This document shows, in pieces, positions 45,262-56,431 of a DNA stretch of 64,000 nucleotides. Source of the stretch: Perilla frutescens (taxonomy: Eukaryota; Streptophyta; Magnoliopsida; Lamiales; Lamiaceae). Each line of letters starts with the position of its first letter. The first letter of the stretch is position 1. The stretch lies in assembly GCA_026008535.1 (NCBI GenBank), contig BRKX01000007.1, positions 55,479,001 through 55,543,000 on the forward strand, in the 5' to 3' direction. A program made the position numbers and the translations under genes. The notes beneath the pieces were generated by a model. That model had not been told where the DNA came from and searched no databases. It worked only from the letters and a program-made list of their open reading frames with translations.

Positions 45262-46837
45262 TGACACGCGGTCATTTCACGGTCAGAATAATTCTCAAGA
45301 GAGAGTTATCCTTATGCCCACAGCAAGGCGTAGCAAGCTAATGTGAGTAAGGGTCGATCCCACGAGGAGATGTGAATTCTATCTTCCAGTGTCACTTTTT
45401 GAAAAGGTTTGAGGATTGTTGTGGTCTCCGTGCTTGTATTTAAAAGCTGTAAATTAAATAACAAAAAAAATAAAAGAAGAAAATATTAATAGTAACGGTA
45501 TTCCGGATTAGAACTCAGATTTCGAACTTAAAAAACACTTGACCGATCATGGGCACGCTGATTACTTATGCAAATCTAATTATCTGGTTAAAGGTACCGG
45601 ATCTCTCTCAACGTACCCAATCTATCTTTTCAGTTTATCTTAGAGGTGATCTCTCATCCCCTAAACCCTAACTTATTACCCAACCCCGATCTCTCATATG
45701 ATTGTAAACAACAAAGTAGCATTATGATCTAGACAGACCCAGATTTACCTAGACAACGATCTCTCTTATGTCCTCGGTACCCGTGATGCATCCCATCCCT
45801 TTATGACCAACACACAGCTACGATTCATTGACCATTTATAGAGGTAGTGAACACAATTCTAATTAACGAGTGATCAGCTACAATTAACTAGCTTAGCCCA
45901 CTTTATAATACAACAAAGAAAATGATTACACGACAGAACCAGATTTACACAGTTTATGCCCATAAGCCTCACGGTTCTTACGTGTTCATTAAGTTCTTAT
46001 CTTTGTTCAATCCGGAATAATGAGTCTAGCCGCTCATGCTAGAGTTAGCATAATAAAAATAAGTAAAAGAAATAAAACAAAATATAATATAAATGAAAAA
46101 CTTACTTATATTAAACTGCAAAAGAATCCAACACCAACGCTGGATTTGAAGAATATAAACGAAAAACTTACTAATATAAACGAAAAACTTACTTATATTA
46201 AACTTGCAATTTTGCGTTGTTTGTTTGCTTCCATGACATCTACTTATATAGGAGTACGAAGACACTAGGTAAACTCTCTGACAGGCCGGGGATCTTCAGC
46301 CCAATTCGTAGCCGCCATGCCTAAAGCTTTCCATGTCTGGCAGATTCTTCCCTTATTTAGAAGATTCCGAATCGCAGATTATGTACTCGCCGTGCCCTAG
46401 TTGCGCCGACATAGCAACTTTTCTTGTAGAGCCGAGCATCCTTCTAGAAGATCTCACTTTCTTTCCGCGGCTCCTCTTTCCTTCGGCGGCTAGGGTGCAT
46501 TGCTCCTGCTGTAGCTGGCATTTGTTTCCTTATGCCCAGTCTCCTTTCCTTCTCCTCTCAATCACTCTGGGGTTGTTGTGGGCACAATCACAAACTTCTC
46601 CTTCAGCTTTTGCTGGAATGGTGGGCGATTTCCACCATTCTCGAGAGAGAGCTTTTCGCTGAGAAGTTGTTGCCCATCTTGGTATCATTGGCACCATTGT
46701 GCGCTCCAGAAGTGATTCTCCTGCCTTCTGCTGTCCATTGTGCCCATTCTGGCTCTTTCCGACTCAAAAACAGAAAAAACAAAGGACAAAAGAATGAGAA
46801 AAAAGACACAAAAACACGAGTAAAATTGGACTTATCA
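45262..46837 (-). repeat. 5' LTR of element E
   Basis: 1576 bp, starts TGACACGCGGTC, ends GGACTTATCA. Complement of a TATA box (CTATATAAG) lies at about 46243-46251. A 23-bp repeat with AAACGAAAAACTTACT occurs three times between about 46085 and 46200. Rich in GGGCAC/GGGCAT. Confidence 0.82.
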
Positions 46838-47286
46838 TCCACTACCTATTGCTGAAGTGGATTTGAGATAACCGTCTTCTGCATTATGTGGCACACGTTC
46901 TTCAACATCGTGCAATAGTAGCGATTACTCTAGCGACCCACATTTACCTTCAAGGGTTAGTGTCTAATGGAGAGTGGGAACATCACGTCCCCTACAAATC
47001 CGGAACAGATTTTGAACAAGTCAAAATCAAACATTATCCATATTTTAATTTAAAATAAAATATCTAATAAATCTCTAAATACGTGGAAAATAAAATGTGA
47101 TAAGTATCACAATATATTCAGATTAATTTAAAATAAATTAATTCAAAATACTAGAAAAGAATAAGATTAATGTTCCGAGTGTTATATTCGATGTGATGAG
47201 AATGACGGAACAACATTAGATACGACATTGATTGCGATGTTATCAAACAAAGTGATAACATCATCTGGAACACGTCATACTCAACA
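46838..47286 (-). repeat. 3' LTR remnant of SIRE-C3
   Basis: Matches the last ~450 bp of the SIRE-B LTR (AGTGGAYTTGAGATAA, ACACGTTCTTCAACATCG, GTGATAACATCATCTG) and ends CATACTCAACA. Confidence 0.8.
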
Positions 47287-47899
47287 ATCTCCCCCTTAAG
47301 CTTATCCTTTCTGCACAAAACATAAAGTTCAATATATATATATGATTAGAGCCGCAGTGGAATACGAAAACAAAAATAATGGAGTTTAAAAACTCCCCCT
47401 TAAGGTCTGCTCCCCCTTAAGTTATTATCTGTAAAGCAAAATGCAAGGTTAGTGGGTATAATCCCCAATATAGTAGTATACAACACGTTGGGTATTTACC
47501 CCTGTACAGAACAATACAATGTTGAGAACATTCTCAATATATCAATCATCACATATTAAAAACATGTGAACACAATCACGATGTTGAAATCATTTTCAAC
47601 AGAAAACATCACATACTATAAATTATGTGAGAAACATAATATCAATGTTGAAATCATTCCCAATAAAAACATAACACCTATGAAATATGCGAACAGAAAT
47701 ATATATAGCAAAATCATCAATTAACACTGATGATTAAAAACATAATTATCCAAGGATATCTAACCGTGGATACCCAACAATAAAAAAAATATGTGTCCAG
47801 CACATCAAAAATAAACAAGGATGTAAACACATCCAAAATAAACTTGTGTCCAGCACAATACATAAACATAGAATTAAATTGTTTTTGATAAAGAAAATT
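47287..47899 (-). other. PPT and 3' untranslated region of SIRE-C3
   Basis: ATCTCCCCCTTAAGC is the complement of the polypurine tract. The rest is AT-rich, with a repeated ATGTTGAAATCATTYYCAA unit near 47580-47680. No gene. Confidence 0.65.
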
Positions 47900-49836
47900 T
47901 TAAATTTTCTTTTTGCTCTTTCCCTTGGCCACGGACTTTCCAGCCTTCTCAGCTTCAACAACCTTAACATCTTCATCAACACCAGCACCAGCAGCAGCTA
48001 CATCTACTCCCTCTTTTTGTATAGAAAGAGTTCCTCGAAGTGCTTGATAAAGCTCAACCATTGCATTGGTGAGCTCTATGCTTTGATGAATCATTGAATC
48101 CATCCGTGATATATAGGAGTTTAAAACCTGCACAGAAATTATCATCAAGTGCGAGGAAGCACTTGCTATATCATTTTCTGAAAGAGGATGAGAGAGTGCA
48201 CTATCTGCAGCATTATCCTGACCAACATCCCTTGATGCAGCAGTTGAACTTCGACCAAAGGTGTAAGGAAGATCGAGCACACGATCTTCATTCCATTTAG
48301 GCTTGATGATAGAGATAGTTAAGGTTTCAGTAACTATCTTTTTCTTATTTGGATTCACACCTTGGTCAACCAGGATGGCATAAATAAGGCAGGGAAAAGG
48401 TAAGATACTGGTGGTGTTTGATTTTGCAGCAGCCTTCATCATATAGTCAAAAATATATTCTCCGAGGTTGAAGGGGATTTTTGTTCCAAGCTTGAAGAGC
48501 AAGAATGCTTGATCCACAGTAAGGACAGAAGAGTTGGTGGTAGGTAACGAATTACACACAGTTAATTTATGTAAAACAGAATAAAAGAAAGTGAGTTTAG
48601 AAGTGGAGAGCTTGTTAGTACACTTTGTTACCAATCCACCAGTAACAGTCGACACCATATCATCAATTAAATCAAGGCTAACAACATTAGAATCATTGCC
48701 AAAACCTAAAAACTTGTTAATGATCAAGGGCTTAAGTGAATATATTTTATCCCTCATATAAACCTCCCTATACTCGCTCTCTGTTTTATCACCCATTTCA
48801 GGAGAGATATTTGCATACAATTCAGCAACAACATCAGGCTCAAAAGAAGACAATGCAGTGACAGATTTCCAGAGACCCCTCTCTTTCAGGAAAACATCCA
48901 TGCCATACTTTTTAAAACTAAGCACATCTATTTATTTTTTGACACGTGTGGGGTGAAGAACAATAGTTTTATGAAGCGATGTAGCATGTTGAGAGTAGAA
49001 TGTCTTACTGAATGCAGAGGAAACATGATGAGATGAACCTGAAGGATAGACGGGTTCAGAGTCAGCAGAATCAGCATCATCTTTGACATTGGCTGAATGA
49101 GTGGGGATGGAGAGACTATCTCCTTGGCTGTGCCAGATGAGACCATTTCTTGTGAGGATGTAGGGGAAAAATCTTTCTTTTTAGGGCCATAAACAGTGCC
49201 CCTTTTCCCTTTTAATGTTTGCCCTAAAGATGCAGGCTTTTCAGGAACATCGGCTTCTGGCATAGCAGGGAGAGACTTCTCTTGCTATTCAACACCAGCT
49301 TCCATTTCAGGGGGATTATCCTCTTCATCGGACTCATCCTTCAGAGACCTCACTGGTTTTTCCTTCATTTTCAGAGTTCTTCTTGCCTTTTTGCTCGAAC
49401 CCTCACTGGTCTATTCCTTGACAGACCATTGTTGGCCGTGAAGTCATTTAGACTTCTAGGTAGGGCAGCTTTTCTTCTTCTCGGCTAAAGCTCTAGTGTG
49501 TAACCCTAGATCTGGATCAATAGGGTTTTCTTTTTCTTCTAGACTGACTTGCTGGAGTGGAGTAGGGTTTAGCACCAATGTAGAGCTAGGAGCAGCAGTT
49601 TCCTCTATAGAAGCATCTACATGTTCAGCCGGAGGAGATGAGGGTTTTTCGGACTCCGATTTGGTTCCTTCTGGAGTGAGTTCAGCCGTTGCAGTTACTA
49701 CGGGAGTGGATGTGGCGGAAGGAGTGACAGCTGATGTTCCAGCAGGACCAGAGGTAGAGGATGGTGTGCCCATGGTTTTCTCAAACAATTGCTTCATCAT
49801 CTCATACATTACAGATAACTCTTTGGAATCTGCCAT
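47900..49836 (-). pseudogene. Third ORF of SIRE-C3 (best-preserved C-terminal domain)
   Basis: The last 341 codons (48925-47900) are open: KKYGMDVFLKERGLWKSV (about 5-22), FEPDVVAELYANISPEMG, VYMRDKIYSLKPLIINKFLGF, LDLIDDMVSTVTGGLV, SKLTFFYSVLHKLTVCNSL, VLTVDQAFLLFKLGTKIPF, then a helical region (LNSYISRMDSMIHQSIEL, about 245-285) and a basic end (KSVAKGKSKKKI). Upstream is the Ser/Thr/Pro-rich N-terminus (49836-49456; MMKQLFEKTMGTPSSTSG). Between them are stops (near 49453, 49270) and a one-base frameshift near 49110, plus a TAA at 48926. Full length would be about 640 aa, similar to the env-like ORF of soybean SIRE1 as I recall it. The function is unknown. Confidence 0.68.
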
Positions 49837-50488
49837 TGATAATCTTTAAAAAGCTTGAAGAAACGAGAAACCAAGAGTGGGAGACAAATAGGCTTCGAGA
49901 AGGAGAGAGTGAGAGAAATAAATAACAAAATAATTCCAAGAATGAGTAGATATAGCTCTCACCCTAAAAAATCGGAACTGCCCAATTGTCACATCACCCA
50001 CTTTTTGATAAGAAAAATTGAAATAATTTGAAGTTAGTTGATAGGGATACACCATATCAAAATGAGTACTTATCACAAAAATTTAAAAAGTGAATCTTTG
50101 TGGACCCGAAGATCTTTTTTTTATTAATGAATAAAAAGACGAGAACCACACATAAAAAATAATATAATTCTAGGCATATATTTTCTGAAGGATATGGTTT
50201 CTCTGCAATCTTGGCCACAACATGAGCTATAACAATGTCGAACAATGAATCAAATACACCAAATTTTCTATAATTTACCTTTTTAGGGTCATGGGCGTTT
50301 CATTCACAAACACAGATTCAAAATTTCAAGTAGCTGATTTTGTTAAATTAAGAGCAGATCAACCATAGTTTCAATAAGTAACCCTTGAATTATACTTATA
50401 AGAAATACTAAAGTAAAACGAGATAAACAACTGATGTTGATAGAAAAACAAGTTCACACCGAGATCAACATCAGTAAAAAAAAACTAA
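49837..50488. other. Spacer between RNase H and third ORF of SIRE-C3
   Basis: AT-rich and homologous to 39660-40330 in SIRE-C2 (TGATAGGGATACACCATATC, TAGGCATATATTTTCTGAA). Conserved in both copies, so probably the untranslated leader of the third ORF. No gene. Confidence 0.5.
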
Positions 50489-51001
50489 TTAAACTGAACA
50501 CATTCCAAGAGACTTCCTCAAGACAGAAAATCTCTCGAAATCAAGCGGCTTGGTAAAGATATCCACTGCTTGATTCTCAGTGGGTATGTACTTGATATTT
50601 ATGATCTTCTTTTCCACCAAATCTCTGATGAAATGATGCCGAATGTCGATATGCTTAGTGCGTGAATGTTGAACAGGGTTCTTAGAAATTTCAATAGCAC
50701 TAGCATTATCACACACCAAGGTAAGAGATGAGCTTATCATGCCATAGTCCTTCATCATTTGGTTCAGTCATACCAACTGAGCACAACAACTAGCAGCTGC
50801 AACATATTCAGATTCTGCTGTTGACAAGGAAATGCAATTTTGTTTCTTGCTTGACCAAGAAACCATATTGCTCCCCAAAAAGAAGCAACCTCCGCTTGTG
50901 CTTTTCCTATCATTAACATCGTATGTCCAGTCTGAATCACTGTATCCAATAAGGCTGGTGTTTATATCTTTACAATACCTAATTCAGAAGTCGACTGTGA
51001 T
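50489..51001 (-). pseudogene. RNase H of SIRE-C3, truncated
   Basis: 50758-50489 reads ISKNPVQHSRTKHIDIRHHF and IFTKPLDFERFSVLRKSLG. 50990-50764 in other frames carries the SDSDW/DRKSTSGG block. The similarity ends at about 51001. Confidence 0.7.
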
Positions 51002-51602
51002 AGGGAACCATATTGAGTTAACCTTCCATATATTAATGAGCAGATACTTTTTATGGACATTATAGTAAATATGTTTAATATGCAAACTATTTATTGAATG
51101 ATCAAGTATATTTCAGAAATTAAAAATCCCACTGAGTGTTTTCTGGCACTCAGCCCATCTATTTTTTAAAAATATTTTCAGGTATATGATGATGGCTGGC
51201 GGCTGGCGTGGACCAATGAGAACTTCTTATTTCATTAACCACTTTTATGATTTTTAATTATTGATTATGTGTAGTTTGTGGTCAATAAGTATGAATTTTA
51301 TGCTTTTGCTTTATAATCATGAAACATTTAACTATTTTATGGACTCTTATGAATGTTGTGGTCTTTTAGCACATTTTAAAGGTTGATTGTTGAATTTTAA
51401 CTAGTCTTGGTCGTACATGTTTAATCGGTTGTTGAATAGTAAGCGCTTGTGAGCGTTGATATTTTGAATATTTTAAACGAAATATTGCCCAAATTTTTAT
51501 GATCTAAGGGAAATATATATTTTGAATTGTGAAAATTTCTATTGTCATTTCTTTTGGTGTGTGTTTTCGTTAGCATCTGGGCCTTCAGGTTCGGGTCGCT
51601 AC
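51002..51602 (+). repeat. LTR fragment (U5 side), plus strand
   Basis: Contains GAGTGTTTTCTGGCACTCA (about 51138) and ends CAGGTTCGGGTCGCTACA at 51602. The same two motifs occur in opposite orientation at 54365-54390 and 53830-53860. No PBS follows, so it is solo or truncated. Confidence 0.5.
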
Positions 51603-53429
51603 AAATCAAATGAAAGCTTACAAAGAACTAAATTTTCTATGTTATTCGAAGATAGAAATAAGCTACAGACTACGAGTTATGCTTATATTTTCCTTTATAG
51701 AGTTCTATTGCTTTCAGAGTGTATTTGCTTGTTTTAGCTTTTCGTTTGGATCTTAATTATATGTTCTATAGACATTCACAAACTTATTTGGAATGAACAA
51801 ACTTTTCTTATTTATAGAGAAGTGCTTCCAAATATGACTATTAGTAATTTAAGTGAAGACAATTGTTGACGGTTGAGTGTGGGTGTTCATCAGTTGAGTG
51901 TAGATGACCGTTGATGTCCTCCACTTGTCGAGTAGTTATTGTTTCTTCAGACAGTGGTGTCAGTTTTTTGAAGCATCAGTTGCAGGCTTGATTTGTTGAG
52001 CCATTGACGAATCTTCAGTTTTATCGTGCTCCATTAGTTGCAAGGATGAGGCAAGTGATGCTTTTTTCAGGTTGCTCCAGTATTGACAAGTTCTGACATA
52101 TTTTAGTTAGCATACGTCAGTTGTCCATACTTCAGTTAGTGTCCATGGTTTTGCTTTTAGACTGATCAATTGATTCTTTTAGTTAAATGACTCAACTGAT
52201 GCATTGAGTTGACTTCTAGATTTTGAGTTTTCAGTTCTGTTTTCTTCGAAGTTGTCCTGCTTTCTCGATCTTTGAGTTTTTGACATTTCATCAAAACTTA
52301 CAATATTTTTCTAACATTTACCATGTGAGAACTTCAAAATCATATATTTGTTTGTCAAAGTTATCTTGGAATAAATCAGAAATATATGCTTAAAATGTGA
52401 GTGTTGAACAAAATAAATGATTTTGAAGTGGATTTGCCCTACGTGGAAAAGTTAGTGGTACACTTAATTAAGTGTATTGCATGTTGATATGCTTCAAGTA
52501 TATCATATTCCGTTTTGATCCATACGGGATGAATTGATTGAATGCAAACTTGTACCTTTCTCACTATTTGGAGCATTTTAGTACATGTTTTTCTTAGTAG
52601 CTTGGGTAGTGTGAAGTTTGTAGAGCATGTTTTTGGTTAGATGTAAGATTAGAAAAAAAAACACCAAATCATGCACTACAAAATACTCATCATGTTTTCT
52701 TACAGAAAAAAAAAATTCAATTGCCAGCAGTTTAAAGGCCTCCTAAAGTTTTGGAAAACTTGCTTTACGGAAATGACCAAAAGAGAAAACATTTACTTGA
52801 TAATGTCCATTCATACAATAATATGTTTTCTTTTACATCAATGGGAGACAAGATATATTTATTTTAAATAGTGGTAATTCTCCATCAACATTCCGATTGC
52901 ACGGTCATAATTATCATATAATTGGTAATTTACTGCCACTTCAAGGTTCTACACCAAAGTAATGCTCAGTTATATATTTATGAAGCTAAAAATGAAGTTG
53001 CAAACAGAATGATGTCTTTGAGGTAAATTTTATTTATTTTTAGAGGCACATTTGTGTGTGACCGTCTAACGGATCTCTTACGTTAGACGAATTTCTATTT
53101 AACTCATTCGGTGGCTCCTCTCTCTTTTTTCCTTTTTTTCTTTTTCAGTGAAGACCATTCGCTTTCCATCACCTTTTCTCTGTTTTTTTAGTTCTTTTTT
53201 ACTTTTTAATTTTTTCATTTTTTTATAAACATATATTTAATCTTTTTGGATTAATTTAATTTTTTCAAAATAAATATATACCCTAAAATGAAATTACTGA
53301 ATTCTAAAATTGAATTGAATTAATTTAATTTAATTGGGCTCATGCACTAGGCTCGATATAAAATGAAGATTTAAAAAAATGAAAAAAGATGAAAAAATCG
53401 AAAAAAAAACGGGGGCTACTAGATGCTTC
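51603..53429. other. Unclassified AT-rich DNA
   Basis: No coding motif found. It contains many CAGTTGAG/GTTGAGTG-like words (51860-52200), poly-A and poly-T tracts (53100-53230, 53380-53410), and a palindrome CGTCTAACG...CGTTAGACG at 53064-53091 that could be a small fold-back element. Confidence 0.35.
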
Positions 53430-53829
53430 ATAGATAAGGATATTTCGCTTCATTACTAGTTATACTTTATTTCATACATAATGGTACTTGTTGTATGGAG
53501 CATCAACAAACATATTCTAAAAATAAAAGATAAATGAATCAACTAAATTAAAAGTCCGCATTATGATTTATGTAGAAAATAATTAATTTTTTTCTTAGCA
53601 TGTAAAAACATTTCATAGTTGATTATAATTTAATTCATATTAAGTGATATTTCGACACACAACTAGTGATACTTTACTTCAAAATAGTGATACGTGATGT
53701 TGGAGAATTAACAAACATATCTAAAAAAAACAAGATAAATGAATCAACTAAATTAAAATCCCACATTATGATTCATGCAAAAAATAATTCATTTACTTTC
53801 TTTTTAGTGTATGAAAATACTTCATATTT
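53430..53829. repeat. Two-copy tandem duplication, about 216-bp period
   Basis: 53430-53617 and 53646-53826 align along their length (GATATTTCG, TAGTKATACTTTA, GATAAATGAATCAACTAA, ACATTATGATTYATG, ending TACTTCAT/CATTTCAT), with about 20% divergence by eye. No ORF. Confidence 0.7.
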
Positions 53830-55155
53830 TGTAGCGCCCCGAGCCCGGAGGCCCGGTGCGCTAACAGGAACATAAGCGATAAAAGAAAATTACAATAAAA
53901 TTTTCGCAAACTAACATGAACCATTTTCTCCAATTATAAAAATTCGGACAACACTTCGTTTAAAATACTAATAAATTCCACACTCATAGGTGTTTACCAT
54001 TCAACAACTAGCCACATAAGATAAGACTTTTCAACCAACCTATCATTTTAAAATCATACCTTTCGAATAACCAATTAAAACATGGTCAAGCTTCAAAAAT
54101 AATCATACCTTGACGAGTCCAAAAATCCAATATTCAACCTTCAAATTATGCCAGCAAGGCCACGACGATCACACGTGTTCATAAAATATTTAAATAATCC
54201 ATAAAGATACAACAGAAGCATAAATAATCATATTTGTTGACCACAACTAAAATAAAGTCAAAATTTCAAAAACTAAAATCTGGTCAACCATACAAGATGT
54301 CCCCATTAGTCCATGTCTGCCACCTACCATCATCAATTAGCTGAAAATATTTTTATATAGTGGGGTTGAGGGCCAGAAAACACTCCGTGGGAATACTCAT
54401 ACATTCGCCCAATAATTTGCAATAAGAATATCAATAAATTCATATTTGACATGTCATAAATCATACACTCAATAGACATAGTGGAGACCGACCCTAATGT
54501 GATCACATATAAACTATAACATATTCATAAGTAATTGCACTGGAGTGCCACATTCGGAATTCCTCATATGAGTCGTGTCAATCCACATTGAGCAACATAA
54601 GCATAAGTCATTTTTCATAGCGGACAAAAGTTTAAATATATTTTTGAAAGCATTTTAGTAAGTAAACCCACCTTATAGCTAAATTAGTTGAAGCTTTATT
54701 CACGACTTCTCGTCCTAAGCCTGCTGTCGTGGATTAGGACCTTATGCTTAACTAACTATAGGAATAGCCTTAATCAACGTCCTAAGCAACTTGGGTTAGG
54801 GCCTATACATAAGAACCATGCCTTAATAATATAATAATATTTTAAACATATACTATAACGTAATTTAAGAGTCTAGGGAAAGAGTGCCTAAAATAAGAGC
54901 ATAACCTGACGTCGCTTAAAGATTGAACGGGATCCTAACTTAATATATATCGGAGTCCTTGATCGTGCAAATAAATGCCTTAAATTCATAGGGGAAAATT
55001 ATAAAAATTAATTTAAGATTTAAAGGATCATATAATATTAATATGAAAATACTGATTTATTATATCATACGCTTAATTTTGAATTTAATCTAAATTAAGC
55101 AAAATAGACCAAATAAAAATAAGATAAAAATATAATATGATTATGTAGTCAAGAG

Positions 55156-56234
55156 GGCTTGAACCCTTGACCAAAATATAAGTGAAATAATAATCACTTA
55201 ACAACTAGGCTAGAAGAATTTATACAACATTAATTAAACTGCTTATACAACATTAATTAAACTGCTTTTATTAAATACACCCATAAATGCTTGAGTAAAA
55301 AGAGGATTATAAAATGCATCAAAGTGGATTGAACCTTAGACCTCTAGCATAAAATTTAAACTCTCACCATTAGACTAAACACAATTTTTGAAAATTGATT
55401 AGTGTTTTAATTAAATAAAGTTGATAATTATCTTGGAATAAAAAAAATAAATAAAATGCATTCTAAAGGTTTTGAACCTTTAACCTATCTTAATAAAATA
55501 CAGAATATAACCATTGGGCCAAATGCCATTTTTGAATATTACAATAAATTTTTATTTATATATAGTGCAGAATAATATTGGAATAAAATCCATAAATAAA
55601 ATGTTAAAAATACGTTTCAAACCCTTACCCTTTAATTATTAATTTAAAACATATCCACTAGGCTAGATGCTATTTTTGAAAATTATTCCAATTAAATGTT
55701 TATTTAAATATAATCCAGAATGATCTTGGTATAAAATGCATAACTAAAAATAAAGAGATTTGAACCCTAGATCATTTAACAATTAATCTGGAACACAAAC
55801 CATTACACCAAACCTCATTTTTGAAATTACAACAAACTTTTAATTAAATAAAATCATAAATACATCCATCAATTAATTAAAACATTAAATTGCCCCAAGG
55901 AGAATTGAACTATAGATCTCCCAACATTAAATTTGTACATCAACCATTAGGCCATAGCTAATTTTCAAAATTTAAAGTATGTTTTTAATTAAATAAGGTT
56001 GTATAACATTAAAATGGGTCTTAAAAATGCAATTCATAAGATTCGAACATTAGAGCTATCATTATTAAATCAAGACTCTAACCATTAAACAAGATATCAT
56101 TTTCAAAAATTACATCATGTTTTTAAATTTAATAACTTAGAAAATTCATGAATTAATTAAAATAATAAACTACTTCAAGTAGATTTGAACATTAGACCTT
56201 TGCATATAAAATTAAATGATTATCCATTAGGCTA
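55156..56234 (-). repeat. Array of eight tandem tRNA-like units with A and B boxes
   Basis: On the minus strand each unit has an A box (TRGYNNARNNG) and a B box (GWTCRANNC). B boxes (plus coordinates): 55156, 55326, 55469, 55614, 55757, 55902, 56040, 56182 (starts, 9 bp each). A boxes end at 55212, 55377, 55521, 55665, 55810, 55954, 56092, 56234. Steps are 170, 143, 145, 143, 145, 138 and 142; the 170 is explained by a ~24-bp duplication (CTTATACAACATTAATTAAA twice). A-to-B span is 57, 52, 53, 52, 54, 53, 53, 53, as in real tRNAs. Fourteen of sixteen boxes match perfectly; units 4 (B) and 7 (A) have one mismatch. The rest of each unit is strongly diverged and does not fold into a clean cloverleaf. 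Confidence 0.8.
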
Positions 56235-56340
56235 ACATTTCAATTTAGACTTTAACCCAATCTTTTTAATTATATAGATCAACACTATATGTATTAGAAA
56301 AAAAAAGCAAAAGATAAAGAAAAATAAATAGCAACTAACG

Positions 56341-56380
56341 CACACACACATCACACACGCGCGCGCGCACACACCCCACA
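56341..56380. repeat. (CA)n/(CG)n microsatellite
   Basis: CACACACACA, then CGCGCGCGC, then ACACACC within about 40 bp. Confidence 0.85.
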
Positions 56381-56431
56381 AAAATCAACCTCACACTATT
56401 AATTTCAAACACTATTTTTCAACCAAGAACA

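Larger units (their letters stand above)
41715..46837 (-). mobile_element. Athila-like element E, 3' truncated
   Basis: Minus-strand. Retains 5' LTR (45262-46837), tRNA-Asp-type PBS, gag with zinc knuckle, protease and RT up to ITHLLQ. RNase H, integrase, 3' region and 3' LTR are gone at 41714/41715. Its LTR (TGATAAGTCCAATTTTACTC on its own strand) is related to that of Athila-1. It is inserted in the 3' LTR of SIRE-C3. Confidence 0.82.
46838..51001 (-). mobile_element. SIRE-C3, 3' half fragment
   Basis: Minus-strand SIRE copy: 3' LTR remnant (46838-47286), PPT, third ORF (47900-49836), spacer, and RNase H (50489-51001). The LTR is cut by element E, and pol is cut at 51001 where unrelated sequence starts. 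Confidence 0.78.
53830..56430 (-). repeat. LTR-like sequence on the minus strand carrying a tRNA-like array
   Basis: TGTAGCGCCCCGAGCCC at 53830 has the form of an LTR U5 end read in complement. It shares GAGGGCCAGAAAACACTC (54367) and its terminal motif with 51002-51602. A (CA)n/(CG)n tract lies at 56341-56380 and Helitron sequence begins by 56432. Neither a PBS nor a matching target duplication was found, so the right boundary is approximate. Confidence 0.45.

Noticed and set aside
53064..53091. Transcription terminator hairpin
   Set aside because: A short palindrome in AT-rich plant DNA; intrinsic terminators of this kind do not apply here. Listed only as a possible small fold-back element.
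55156..56234. Eight functional tRNA genes
   Set aside because: Boxes and spacing fit, but acceptor stems and most T stems do not pair. Recorded as tRNA-like units instead.
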